Assembly (NCBI GenBank): GCA_964194935.1
Contig: CAXMOL010000106.1
Coordinates: 29,138 to 93,137, forward strand
Origin: JACZWZ01 sp964194935
GTDB lineage: Bacteria > Actinomycetota > Acidimicrobiia > Spongiisociales > UBA11373
Reading direction: 5' to 3'
DNA: 64,000 nucleotides
How positions within the stretch are numbered: the first letter of the stretch is position 1; every line of letters starts with the position of its first letter. The position numbers and the translations under genes were made by a program. The notes under the pieces were generated by a model. It was not told the DNA's origin, did not search any database, and saw nothing but the letters and a program-made list of their open reading frames with translations. Shown in pieces: positions 1-7,737 of this stretch.

Positions 1-1
1 T

Positions 2-793
2 CTCGAGATCGGTCTTGGCGACACCGAGCAATCCCTGAAGGCCTACGAGCGGTCAGTGGTGACTGTCGTAACCCGCGTCGTGGCCGACGGTCCGCAGCCG
101 CTGATGGAGTTTCGCAAGAAGATTCGAGAGGATGCAGCCGAGAACGCCACTACCTATCGCTCGTTTCGCGAGAAGGTTGAACAGGCTGTGACATCCGCCG
201 GCCTTTTGGAGCCGGTCTCGCGTTTTAGCGGGCCAGGAACCATCTTCGTCACCTTTATCGCGCTTGGCTTGATCGGGTGGTTTGTGGCTGCGCCCATCGT
301 TGATTCAGTTATCGAGTCGATCGACTTGTTTCTCCTCCGATTCGGGATCGTCGTGCTCGGTGTGTTCTCCCTGGTATTGACATTGTTATTGGCGGCGCGT
401 CGTTCGATCTGGGTGCGCCGGACAACACAAGGCGCACTGGCCAATGCCAGGTGGCTCGCCTTTAAGCGCTATCTGGAGGACTTCAGCCGACTCCAGGAGG
501 CGCCGCCGATGTCCCTCGTCCTATGGGAGGACTACCTGGTGTACGGCATTGCCCTCGGAGTCGCCGAGGATGTCCTGGAGGCCGCTCGGCTGGGTGCACC
601 AGAGGAGGTGCACACCAGCAACCTCTATTGGTATGGAACCCATGGATACGGGGGCCATTCATCAAACGCCATTTCCGGCATCGCAAGTGCACTGAACGGC
701 GCCTTTGCCCCACCGTCCTCGTCGGGCGGCGGCGGTGGTTTCTCGGGCGGCGGCGGTGGCGGCGGCGGTGGCGGTGGCGGAGGTGCTTGGTAG
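2..793 (+). CDS. DUF2207-like membrane protein, C-terminal part (cut by window start)
   Basis: The reading frame is open back to the first bases of the window, so this is the 3' part of a longer gene. The GTG at 56 is only the first start codon in view. Two hydrophobic membrane segments lie at about nt 242-300 and 325-380. They are followed by a soluble domain and a glycine-rich tail ending in a long Gly run and Ala-Trp. This layout (two late membrane helices, then a Gly-rich GGGGAW-type end) is typical of the C-terminus of DUF2207/YciQ-like membrane proteins, whose function is not established. The family call is by pattern recognition; the N-terminal domain cannot be seen. Confidence 0.7.
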   Translation, partial: LEIGLGDTEQSLKAYERSVVTVVTRVVADGPQPLMEFRKKIREDAAENATTYRSFREKVEQAVTSAGLLEPVSRFSGPGTIFVTFIALGLIGWFVAAPIVDSVIESIDLFLLRFGIVVLGVFSLVLTLLLAARRSIWVRRTTQGALANARWLAFKRYLEDFSRLQEAPPMSLVLWEDYLVYGIALGVAEDVLEAARLGAPEEVHTSNLYWYGTHGYGGHSSNAISGIASALNGAFAPPSSSGGGGGFSGGGGGGGGGGGGGAW

Positions 794-854
794 GCCCGTC
801 GGAGTCGAACCGAAGCCTCGGTACCATCTCTCGCCCCGAACCCGAGGACCCGTC

Positions 855-1940
855 GTGACCGATCTAGCCGAGCTTCGCAAGGCCGTGGACAGCGTCGTCG
901 ATCCGTCCCTGCGGCGGAACCTGGCCGAACTGGGGATGGTCCGCGAGGTCGTTGTTGAAGACTCGACGGCACGGGTGGGTGTCGCGGTGCCGACACCGGT
1001 CTGGCCTGTTCAGGTACTAGGCGAGAAGATCGCCGCTGCCGTAAAGGAATTCGACGACATAGGCGATGTCGCCGTCGATATCGCGATCATGACCGAAGCC
1101 GATGTTGCCGCGCTAGCGGCGCGGCTCAAAGACGAGGGCACAGCTGGTGGACCTGGTTCAAGAACGAGGGTGATTGCTGTTGCCTCGGGCAAGGGAGGGG
1201 TCGGCAAGTCCTCGGTGACCGCCAACACTGCGGTAGCGCTGGCGGCACTTGGGCACGACGTCGGAGTCATCGACGCAGATGTCTGGGGTTACTCCATCCC
1301 CAAGATGCTCGGAATCACCGATCCGCCCACCGCCTTGGGCGACTTGATCATTGCACCCGCTGCCCACGGAGTACGGGCGATCTCGATGGACTACTTCGTT
1401 GGTGAGGACCAGGCAGTCGTTTGGCGTGGCCCGATGCTGCACAAGGCGCTCGAGCAGTTCCTCAACGACGTCTGGTGGGACGAACCGGAGTATCTGTTGA
1501 TCGATATGCCGCCGGGGACCGGAGATGTCGCGATTTCAATTTCTCAGTTTCTCCCGAGATCGCAGGCGATCGTGGTCACCACCCCGCAGCCCACCGCACA
1601 GCGGGTCGCCAAGCGTGCAGCCGAGATGGCGGCCAAGGTGAACCAGGACGTATTGGGTGTAGTTGAAAACATGTCGTGGTTTGCAGGCGATGACGGCAAG
1701 CGATACCCGATCTTTGGAAGTGGCGGTGGAGCAGAGCTGGCCGAGGAGTTGGGGGTTCCTTTGCTGGGGAGCATTCCGCTGGTCACCGCCCTGCGCGAAG
1801 GCGCCGACCGAGGCGAACCGGTGTACGTGGCAAGCCCGGACTCTGAGGCGGCAGCAGCATTCGATGCGATTGCGAGCGCAATCGAGGCCTCGCGGCCCCG
1901 GGTCCGCACCCATCCCGACCTGGTGATCAAGAGCGACTGA
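855..1940 (+). CDS. mrp: Mrp/ApbC-type P-loop ATPase, iron-sulfur cluster carrier
   Basis: A 361-residue protein with two parts. The first ~90 residues form a MIP18/DUF59-type domain. The rest is a MinD/Mrp ATPase with the deviant Walker A motif ASGKGGVGKS at about residue 110, IDADVWGYSIP and IDMPPGTGD. Mrp proteins bind and transfer Fe-S clusters to apoproteins in the cytoplasm. The Cys-x-x-Cys that follows ENMS in E. coli Mrp is missing here (ENMSWFAGDDG), as I recall for mycobacterial Mrp too, so cluster binding must differ or involve other residues. The GTG at 855 was chosen because it directly precedes the DUF59 domain; the upstream part of the frame is a shadow of the Gly-rich tail of the previous gene. 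Confidence 0.93.
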   Translation: MTDLAELRKAVDSVVDPSLRRNLAELGMVREVVVEDSTARVGVAVPTPVWPVQVLGEKIAAAVKEFDDIGDVAVDIAIMTEADVAALAARLKDEGTAGGPGSRTRVIAVASGKGGVGKSSVTANTAVALAALGHDVGVIDADVWGYSIPKMLGITDPPTALGDLIIAPAAHGVRAISMDYFVGEDQAVVWRGPMLHKALEQFLNDVWWDEPEYLLIDMPPGTGDVAISISQFLPRSQAIVVTTPQPTAQRVAKRAAEMAAKVNQDVLGVVENMSWFAGDDGKRYPIFGSGGGAELAEELGVPLLGSIPLVTALREGADRGEPVYVASPDSEAAAAFDAIASAIEASRPRVRTHPDLVIKSD

Positions 1941-1948
1941 AGTAGCCG

Positions 1949-2191
1949 TCAGTCGGAGGTCTCGGCTCCGCGTAGCGTCGACATGATTTCCTTGCATGTC
2001 GGGCAAATCGGGTAGCGGTCGGGATCCCGGTTGGGAATCCACTTCTTGCCGCAGAGCGCCATCACTTCCATGCCCTCGACGTTGCTGCGCACGATGTCTG
2101 CCTTGCGCACGTAGTGGGCGAAGCGGTCGTGATCTCCATTGCCGTGATCAAGGCGCTTGTCCGTCTCGGTTCGGGTCGTAGTCTCGGTCAC
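1949..2191 (-). CDS. DUF3039 family protein
   Basis: A small (80 aa) actinobacterial protein of unknown function. The GTG at 2191 gives an N-terminus beginning M-TETTTRTETDKRLDHG, the pattern I recall at the start of DUF3039 proteins. A histidine-rich stretch (HYVRK) follows, then LCGKKW and CPTC. The Cys residues (LCG and CxxC) suggest a small zinc-binding fold. The gene converges on mrp with 8 bp between the stops and is divergent from the DUF3107 gene. A longer frame starting at ATG 2251 would overlap the divergent gene and lacks family similarity upstream of 2191. The start codon lies in the loop of a perfect 15-bp inverted repeat (2175-2208). Confidence 0.85.
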   Translation of the reverse strand: MTETTTRTETDKRLDHGNGDHDRFAHYVRKADIVRSNVEGMEVMALCGKKWIPNRDPDRYPICPTCKEIMSTLRGAETSD

Positions 2192-2208
2192 GGGACCGAG
2201 ACTACGAC
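2175..2208. repeat. Perfect 15-bp inverted repeat at the DUF3039 start codon
   Basis: The arms gtcgtagtctcggtc and gaccgagactacgac are exact reverse complements separated by the 4-nt loop acgg. The loop holds part of the GTG start of the leftward DUF3039 gene. In RNA this would fold into a stable hairpin over the ribosome start site; as DNA it could be a dimeric operator between two divergent genes. Only the symmetry is observed; either role is inference. Confidence 0.7.
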
Positions 2209-2236
2209 GAAGGCTCGATCGCAGCGAGTGCCGGCC

Positions 2237-2242
2237 TACTAT
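2237..2242 (+). promoter_or_regulatory. Candidate -10 box of a leaderless DUF3107 transcript
   Basis: The hexamer TACTAT ends 7 nt before the ATG at 2250, which places the predicted transcription start at or next to the A of the start codon. No Shine-Dalgarno sequence fits in that space. No convincing -35 box was found. Confidence 0.5.
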
Positions 2243-2249
2243 GCGCGCC

Positions 2250-2486
2250 ATGAGTGACTCCACCACCGTCCAGGTCAAGATTGGCGTGACCTTTGCGCCG
2301 CGAGAGATCGAATTAGAGATCGAAGACGTCGATGCCTTCGTCTCCGACTTCGAAGCTGCAATGGCGAGCGAGTCGCAGGTGTGGTGGATCACCGACCTCG
2401 ATGGCCGCCGGCGGGGCCTGGTCGTCGACAAGGTCTCCTATGTGGACATCGAGGCGGAGCGGGACCGCACCATCGGTTTCGGATAG
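2250..2486 (+). CDS. DUF3107 family protein
   Basis: A 78-residue protein of the actinobacterial DUF3107 family. Typical features are the opening VQVKIGVTFAPREIELE, the central WWITDLDGRRRGLVVDKVSYVDIE and the terminal GFG. The function is unknown. The ATG at 2250 starts exactly at the conserved domain and lies 7 nt after a -10-like TACTAT, suggesting a leaderless mRNA. It is divergent from DUF3039 and convergent with whiB, with a hairpin at 2506-2525 between the latter two. Confidence 0.9.
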   Translation: MSDSTTVQVKIGVTFAPREIELEIEDVDAFVSDFEAAMASESQVWWITDLDGRRRGLVVDKVSYVDIEAERDRTIGFG

Positions 2487-2505
2487 CGAGTCTTCAATGA
2501 AGGAA

Positions 2506-2525
2506 GCCTCGCCGAGTGGCGAGGC
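2506..2525. terminator. Hairpin between convergent DUF3107 and whiB genes
   Basis: The arms gcctcgcc and ggcgaggc enclose the tetraloop gagt. It sits between two convergent stop codons (2486 and 2570), as expected for a bidirectional terminator. There is no clear T-run on either side, so termination efficiency is uncertain. Confidence 0.5.
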
Positions 2526-2569
2526 CTCATTCGATTCGGGATTCCCCCCGGTTGAAGTACGTCGGTGCG

Positions 2570-2836
2570 CTAGGAAGCGCGACGACGCCGCTCAGCGAGC
2601 CAGCGCTTGCGAAGTCGCCTGCGCTCGTCCTCTGCGTAGGCACCCCATACCCCGGCTTCCTGGTTGGTCTCCAGGGCGTAGTTCAGGCACTCCTCTTGGA
2701 CTGAGCATGTCGAACAAATCTCCTTAGCGGACTCGATCTGATCGACGGCTGGACCGGTGGTCCCGATCGGGAAGAAAAGACCCGGCTCCGAATAACGGCA
2801 GGCCGAGAGTTCTCTCCAATCGGTGATAGTCAGCAT
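2570..2836 (-). CDS. whiB: WhiB-family iron-sulfur transcription regulator (WhiB1-like)
   Basis: An 88-residue WhiB protein. The four cluster ligands are visible: Cys in LSACRY, then C-x2-C-x5-C in EICSTCSVQEEC. They are followed by the GVWGAY turn (normally GVWGG) and a basic tail RRRLRKRW...RRRR that contacts DNA. WhiB1-type proteins carry a [4Fe-4S] cluster that reacts with nitric oxide and bind the vegetative sigma factor. The pattern FFPIGTTGPA...Q...AK.IC fits WhiB1 best. The ATG at 2836 begins right at the domain. A perfect CRP-type palindrome lies 40-55 bp upstream, matching the known CRP control of whiB1 in Mycobacterium tuberculosis. Confidence 0.95.
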   Translation of the reverse strand: MLTITDWRELSACRYSEPGLFFPIGTTGPAVDQIESAKEICSTCSVQEECLNYALETNQEAGVWGAYAEDERRRLRKRWLAERRRRAS

Positions 2837-2875
2837 TGGTTTCTTTCTGTCTTTGCGTAACGAAACGGCCTTGAA

Positions 2876-2891
2876 TGTGAATGCATTCACA
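2876..2891. promoter_or_regulatory. Perfect CRP/FNR-type palindrome upstream of whiB
   Basis: TGTGAATGCATTCACA is a 16-bp perfect palindrome that fits the CRP consensus TGTGA-N6-TCACA without mismatch. It lies between whiB (start 2836, leftward) and the YqeY gene (start 3033, rightward), with its centre about 47 bp from the whiB start codon. In M. tuberculosis the CRP protein Rv3676 controls whiB1 through such sites (established knowledge), so the same wiring is inferred here. Confidence 0.75.
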
Positions 2892-3032
2892 AGCCGCCCA
2901 GCAACGATAGGTGCAGTGGTGCGGAGGGTCAAGCAGTTTTTTGAAACCCGACTCCGAATCGATCGTCAAATTCATGCTCCCCACGACAGATTCGCAGGAA
3001 CAATGCCGTTCTGCGGTTACGATTTCGTCGTT

Positions 3033-3497
3033 ATGTCTATCCACGACGAGCTCATCGAGGAGCTCAAAGATGCCATGCGGGCCCAAGACAGGCGTCGTCT
3101 CGACGTCATTCGACAGGTCGAAACGGAGGTGTCGCGCTCCCGTTCCGAGAAGGGCTTTAGCGGTGATCCGCAAAGTGACGAGCTGTATGCAAATGTGATC
3201 GCCGCCTATGTGAAGAAGATGGATAAGGCCCGCGAGGAATTCGTCGCCGCCGGCGAGCGTGGTGTCGAACAGGCGGAGAAACTGGCATACGAGGTCGAAT
3301 ACCTCGATCGCTGGGTTGCGAGGTCGCTCTCCGAGACCGAGACGGCGGAGGTGGTCCGGGTGGCGATCATGGAACTAAAGGCGAGCGATCCGAAGCAGAT
3401 GGGCCAGGTGATCGGGCACATTATGAAGAATGGCCCCGGCGGGATGGATGGAGCCGTGGTGAGCCGCCTTGTAAGGGAAACACTCGAAGCCGGGTAA
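3033..3497 (+). CDS. yqeY: GatB/YqeY domain protein
   Basis: A 154-residue stand-alone YqeY-domain protein. The family shares its fold with the tRNA-binding tail of GatB, the amidotransferase subunit, but the role of stand-alone members is not firmly known. Recognisable segments are MSIHDELIEELKDAMRAQD, the central helix around AAYVKKMDKAREEF, and the C-terminal MGQVIGHIMKNGPGGMDGA..V. The ATG at 3033 was chosen because the domain begins there; the open frame upstream crosses the whiB promoter region. The gene is divergent from whiB. Confidence 0.9.
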   Translation: MSIHDELIEELKDAMRAQDRRRLDVIRQVETEVSRSRSEKGFSGDPQSDELYANVIAAYVKKMDKAREEFVAAGERGVEQAEKLAYEVEYLDRWVARSLSETETAEVVRVAIMELKASDPKQMGQVIGHIMKNGPGGMDGAVVSRLVRETLEAG

Positions 3498-3602
3498 CCC
3501 AGTGTGTTGACCCGGCGGCCAGTTTTGTCGCAATCGCCGTTCCCCGGTGGGCCCGGTCGGAAATACGGAACCAGCTAGGTTTGCCGCAGCAGGAGGGGAA
3601 CT

Positions 3603-5885
3603 ATGACTCGGCGTCTCACGCTGACCAATTGGGGTGCCTACGAAGTCGAGACCGACGGTCACGACATCACGGCCGTGCATCCATTCGCCAAGGACCCTGA
3701 TCCATCACCGATCGGGCAGTCGATGAAGGCTGTACGCAAGAGTCGGGTAGAACGTCCGGCGATCCGCGAGTCCTGGTATCGAAATGGTCCTGGATCCAAC
3801 CCGGAACGTCGCGGTCAAGAGCCTTTTGTAGAGGTCGAGTGGGATGTCGCCTTGGACATGCTCGCTGCGGAGCTGGAAAGGGTGCGTTCCGAGTACGGGA
3901 ATCAGGCGATCTTCGGCGGCAGCTACGGCTGGGCCAGTGCCGGCCGATTCCACCATGCCCTGAGCCAGATCCACCGCTTTCTGAACTCGATCGGTGGCTA
4001 TACCTACTCGGTCGATGACTACTCGATCGCCGCCGGCCACGTGATAGTCCCTCATGTCTTTGGGTTCTCGTTGAACGACATATTGGACGAGCAACCTCAT
4101 TTCAGAGAGATCGCAGAGAACACTGAGTTGATGGTGGCCTTCGGAGGTCTGCCGATAAAGAACAGCCAGGTGAGTTACGGAGGCCAAGGTCGTCACATGT
4201 TTGCTGGCTACCTCGAAAACTGTCGCGATCGTGGAGTCAAGTTCGTAAACGTCTCTCCCTTGCGCGAGGACGTGATGGATGCTGTCGAGGCCGAGTGGAT
4301 ACCGGTAAGGCCGAGCACGGATACCGCCGTCATGCTCGGGATCGCACACAGTCTCCTTCTCGCCGGAGATCAGGACGAGGAGTTTCTCAGCACCTATTGC
4401 ATCGGGTGGGATCGCCTCCGTGCCTATATCTTGGGAGAGTCGGATGGCACGCCCAAGACGGCCGAATGGGCCGGCGAGATCTCAGGCGTCGATCCGGAGC
4501 GGATCATGTCGCTTGCTTCCGATATGGCGCGGGCGCGGACCCTCATCACCGTTAGCTGGTCGGTGCAACGAATCGACCATGGGGAACAGACGTATTGGAT
4601 GGCCGCGGCGCTGGCCGCGATGCTCGGTCAGATTGGCCTCCCCGGAGGTGGGATCGGCTACGGCTATGGAGCGGTCGGGTTGAATGGGCACGCGGTCGGC
4701 TATCACGATCTCCCGAGGCTCGCTCAGGGCAAGAACGATGTCTCCGACTTCATCCCGGTGGCGAGGATTTCAGACCTCCTGCTTCATGGCGGTGAGGAGT
4801 TCGACTACAACGGCATGCGCCTTACCTACCCGGAGACGCGACTGGTCTATTGGGCCGGAGGCAACCCGTTCCACCATCATCAGGATCTCAACCGACTGGC
4901 CGAGGCCTGGCAGACCCCGGACACCATCGTCTGTCACGAGCCTTTCTGGAATGCCCTTGCTCGGAATTCCGACATTGTGCTCCCCGCAACGACCCCGCTG
5001 GAGCGGGACGATGTAGGGGGTAGCGGAAATGATGACTGGATCTTCTGGATGGAGAAGGTGATCGAACCGGTAGAACAGGCACGGGACGACTTCGACATAT
5101 TCGCCGACCTGGCAGAGCGTCTTGGTGCGGGAGAGAGATTTACGGAGGGACGAACGTCTGCCGAGTGGATCGAGCATCTCTACGACAGATTCCACTCCCG
5201 TCATCCTGACTACCCCTCGTTGCAGGAGTTGCAGGAGACAGGTCACTTCCAGATTCCCGAGGAGTTGGTCCCGCCGCTTCCATCGCAGCTCGTTGCGTTC
5301 AGGAATGATCCGGTCGGCTCCGCACTAAAGACACCCTCAGGTCGGATCGAGTTGTACTCCGAGACCATCGAAGGGTTCGGCTATGAGGACTGTCCGCCTC
5401 ATCCGTCATGGCTTGAACCGTATGAATGGCTCGGCAGTGTGGGCCGGTATCCCCTCCATCTGATTTCCAACCAGCCCAAGACCCGTCTCCACTCCCAGTG
5501 GGACCATGGCGAGACGAGTCTGAATGGCAAGGTCGATGGCAGAGAACAGATCGGTCTAACCCCGAAGGATGCGAAAGCCCGAGATCTCGGGGCGGGGGAT
5601 CTAGTTCGGGTGTTCAATGATCGAGGTGCTTGTCTGGCTTCGGTCACCATTCGGGATGACCTGATCGAAGGCGTGGTCCAGCTCCCGACCGGGGCGTGGT
5701 GGGATCCAGTTGAGCCGGGAGGCTTGTGCCGAGCGGGGAACCCCAATGTCCTCACCCGTGACGTAGGAACCTCGTCGTTGGCCCAAGGCCCCACCGCACA
5801 CACGTGCTTGGTCGAGGTCGAGGCTTTCACGGGAGAGGCTCCTGCCGTACGTGCTCACGACCACCCGCAGCTTCTCGCCGACTAG
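3603..5885 (+). CDS. Molybdopterin S-/N-oxide reductase (BisC/TorA/DMSO reductase family)
   Basis: A 760-residue enzyme of the DMSO-reductase superfamily with a bis-MGD cofactor. IFGGSYGWASAGRFH contains the serine (about Ser107) that ligates molybdenum in BisC, TorA and DorA. There is no N-terminal Cys motif for an Fe-S cluster. Further family marks are the HGEQ.YWMAAALAAMLGQIGLPGGG segment and the C-terminal SQWDHG and N-V-L-T-D-region of the MGD-binding domain. There is no Tat signal peptide, so it should act in the cytoplasm like BisC, reducing biotin or methionine sulfoxide or a related oxide. The exact substrate cannot be read from sequence. No partner cytochrome or chaperone gene is adjacent. 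Confidence 0.9.
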   Translation: MTRRLTLTNWGAYEVETDGHDITAVHPFAKDPDPSPIGQSMKAVRKSRVERPAIRESWYRNGPGSNPERRGQEPFVEVEWDVALDMLAAELERVRSEYGNQAIFGGSYGWASAGRFHHALSQIHRFLNSIGGYTYSVDDYSIAAGHVIVPHVFGFSLNDILDEQPHFREIAENTELMVAFGGLPIKNSQVSYGGQGRHMFAGYLENCRDRGVKFVNVSPLREDVMDAVEAEWIPVRPSTDTAVMLGIAHSLLLAGDQDEEFLSTYCIGWDRLRAYILGESDGTPKTAEWAGEISGVDPERIMSLASDMARARTLITVSWSVQRIDHGEQTYWMAAALAAMLGQIGLPGGGIGYGYGAVGLNGHAVGYHDLPRLAQGKNDVSDFIPVARISDLLLHGGEEFDYNGMRLTYPETRLVYWAGGNPFHHHQDLNRLAEAWQTPDTIVCHEPFWNALARNSDIVLPATTPLERDDVGGSGNDDWIFWMEKVIEPVEQARDDFDIFADLAERLGAGERFTEGRTSAEWIEHLYDRFHSRHPDYPSLQELQETGHFQIPEELVPPLPSQLVAFRNDPVGSALKTPSGRIELYSETIEGFGYEDCPPHPSWLEPYEWLGSVGRYPLHLISNQPKTRLHSQWDHGETSLNGKVDGREQIGLTPKDAKARDLGAGDLVRVFNDRGACLASVTIRDDLIEGVVQLPTGAWWDPVEPGGLCRAGNPNVLTRDVGTSSLAQGPTAHTCLVEVEAFTGEAPAVRAHDHPQLLAD

Positions 5886-5929
5886 ATCGGTGATCGCCGA
5901 GGTGGTCGTCTGGGACTTCACACCGTGAG

Positions 5930-5972
5930 GGAGTACTCAGCACTCAGGTCTGAAGACTGAAGACTGTGGACT
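5930..5972. repeat. CAGTC-rich intergenic tract (leftward orientation)
   Basis: Between the oxidoreductase and ku genes lies a tract containing gtctgaagactgaagactg, the reverse complement of the cagtcttcagtc words found near 23.8, 36.9 and 49.9 kb. It appears to be a short member of the composite repeat family described for those places. Confidence 0.5.
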
Positions 5973-5976
5973 TCTT

Positions 5977-6765
5977 CTAGCCGGCCTTGCGCTTGGCCTT
6001 GGTGGCCTCGACGCTGGCTTTTAGCGCTTCCATGAGGTCGACGACGCCGGTTGGCTGTGGCGCACTCTGTGGCCCGACGATCTCCTCGCCCTCCATTTTG
6101 CGCTTGGCAAGTTCCTCGACCGCCTCACGGGATTCGTCCACCCATTCCTCTGGATCAAATGGTGTGGTGAGGTTGTCGATGATCATTTCGGCCATCTTCA
6201 ATTCCTGATCGCTTACTTCGGTCTCAGCCTCCAGCTCTTCGAAAGCCGGTTCGCGGATCTCATCCGGCCAGTACATCGTTTCCATAACGATGACGCCTTC
6301 CTCGGCGCGAAGCGTCGCTGGGTATTCGCGCTCTCGGATTGCCACTCTGGCGAGGCCGACCATGTCTCGTTCGGCGAGGGCACTCACGAGGATTTTGTAC
6401 GCCTTTACGCCGGTCTGTTCAGGAGCGAGGAAGTACGAGGCGCGGTAGTAGATGGGATCGATCTCTTCGGACTTGACGAACTGGATCACATCGACCAGCC
6501 CGGAGCCCTTGGTCCGTAGCGCCTGGGCCAACTCCTCGTCGGTGAACACCACGTAGCGGTCCTTTTCGATCTCGTAGCCCTTCACGATGTTCTCAAACGC
6601 GACTTCCTCGCCGTCGCTCTCGGCGACCCGCTTGTAGCGGACGCGAGCGTGATCGCCGTCTCGCAACTGGCGAAACTTTGGCCGCTTGTTCTCGGTAGCC
6701 GTATAGAGGCCGACCGGGATCGTCACCAGGCCAAAGGAAATGGCACCCTTCCAGATCGGTCGCAT
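5977..6765 (-). CDS. ku: Ku protein, non-homologous end joining
   Basis: A 262-residue bacterial Ku homodimer subunit, which binds double-strand DNA ends and recruits ligase D. It begins MRPIWKGAISFGLVTIPVGLY, the hallmark N-terminus. It continues with the core beta-barrel (KRVAESDGEEV, YVVFTDEEL, IDPIYYRASYFLAPEQ) and ends in a Lys/Arg-rich tail (ATKAKRKAG). The ATG at 6765 matches this conserved start; the longer frame upstream is spurious. No ligD gene is adjacent. The ku promoter must lie within the short divergent region shared with the CPBP gene. Confidence 0.96.
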   Translation of the reverse strand: MRPIWKGAISFGLVTIPVGLYTATENKRPKFRQLRDGDHARVRYKRVAESDGEEVAFENIVKGYEIEKDRYVVFTDEELAQALRTKGSGLVDVIQFVKSEEIDPIYYRASYFLAPEQTGVKAYKILVSALAERDMVGLARVAIREREYPATLRAEEGVIVMETMYWPDEIREPAFEELEAETEVSDQELKMAEMIIDNLTTPFDPEEWVDESREAVEELAKRKMEGEEIVGPQSAPQPTGVVDLMEALKASVEATKAKRKAG

Positions 6766-6897
6766 CGTGGATCTCCGAATCGTGAAGGCTCGGATGATAC
6801 GCGTCAAGACCACTCTGATACGGTTCCGCCTTCGCGACCCGGAGACCACTTGGACACCACGGTTCCCGCACTCGACGGCTCCGCGCCGCCGCAGACG

Positions 6898-7626
6898 ATG
6901 GATCGCAAGACGCTGATTGTCTTCGTTTCGGCGACACTGTTGATGGTCGTATTCAACTATTGGGGCCTGCCTTCTCGATTTGCCGGCACCAGCTTCCATC
7001 AAGGAGTCGCCGACAGACTCGGCGAGGGATATAGCGCCTACTTCTTGTTGTTGCCGTACCAGTACTGGGGTGTTTCCAGCTTGGTCATCAGGGTCGTTGC
7101 CCCGCTGGCGGTGATCACGATCATCCTCCGAGAATCACCACGCGATTGGGGTTTTCGCCTCAGTGGACAGTGGGAGCACCTACGTCCCTATGTGTGGTTC
7201 TTGGCTGCGATGGTCCCGGTCTTGTTCTTGGCGTCTTCGCTCGGAGCGTTCCAGGCGAAGTATCCGCTCTATTCGTTTGCCGTCGAAGGCGGGTGGCATT
7301 TCTGGGGTTACCAACTGTTCTATGGAATGCAGTTCCTCGGGTTGGAAGCGTTTTTCCGGGGTTTCCTGGTGTTCGGGCTGTATCCGCGGCTCGGCGTTTA
7401 CGCGGTCCCGGTCATGGTGATCCCGTACACGATGATCCACTTCGGCAAGCCGGCTCCCGAGACGTTTGCGGCCGTAATCGCCGGATTCATCCTTGGCTAT
7501 CTGGCGCTCAAGTCGCGTTCGTTCCTCTGGGGATGGATGCTCCACTGGGGGGTGGCGATCACGATGGACCTGCTTGTGATCGGCCGTGAATTCGGCTTTG
7601 GCAACATACGCCGAATCATCTTCTAG
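6898..7626 (+). CDS. CPBP-family intramembrane protease-like protein
   Basis: A polytopic membrane protein (242 aa, about six hydrophobic helices) of the CPBP/Rce1 family. Motif 1 normally reads EExxxR; here it is LEAFFRG, keeping the second Glu and the Arg but with Leu in place of the first Glu. The motif with His is visible in PYTMIHFGKPAPE, and a further His in GWMLHWG. Family members cleave membrane peptides or protect against bacteriocins. Loss of the first Glu may affect catalysis. The ATG at 6898 directly precedes the first helix; an upstream start is possible. It is divergent from ku. Confidence 0.8.
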   Translation: MDRKTLIVFVSATLLMVVFNYWGLPSRFAGTSFHQGVADRLGEGYSAYFLLLPYQYWGVSSLVIRVVAPLAVITIILRESPRDWGFRLSGQWEHLRPYVWFLAAMVPVLFLASSLGAFQAKYPLYSFAVEGGWHFWGYQLFYGMQFLGLEAFFRGFLVFGLYPRLGVYAVPVMVIPYTMIHFGKPAPETFAAVIAGFILGYLALKSRSFLWGWMLHWGVAITMDLLVIGREFGFGNIRRIIF

Positions 7627-7737
7627 CTGCGGCTGAGATCGGCCAGCCCCTCGGCTTGCTGGCTCCAGATGTGTGTGATCAAGAGGATTGGTGGGTCGGC
7701 GCTGACCGACCGGGTCCGACCGGGTAGCGTCTCGATC

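Noticed and set aside
724..790. GGC/GGT repeat at the end of the first gene as a regulatory repeat
   Set aside because: It encodes the Gly-rich C-terminal tail typical of the DUF2207 family and is explained by coding.
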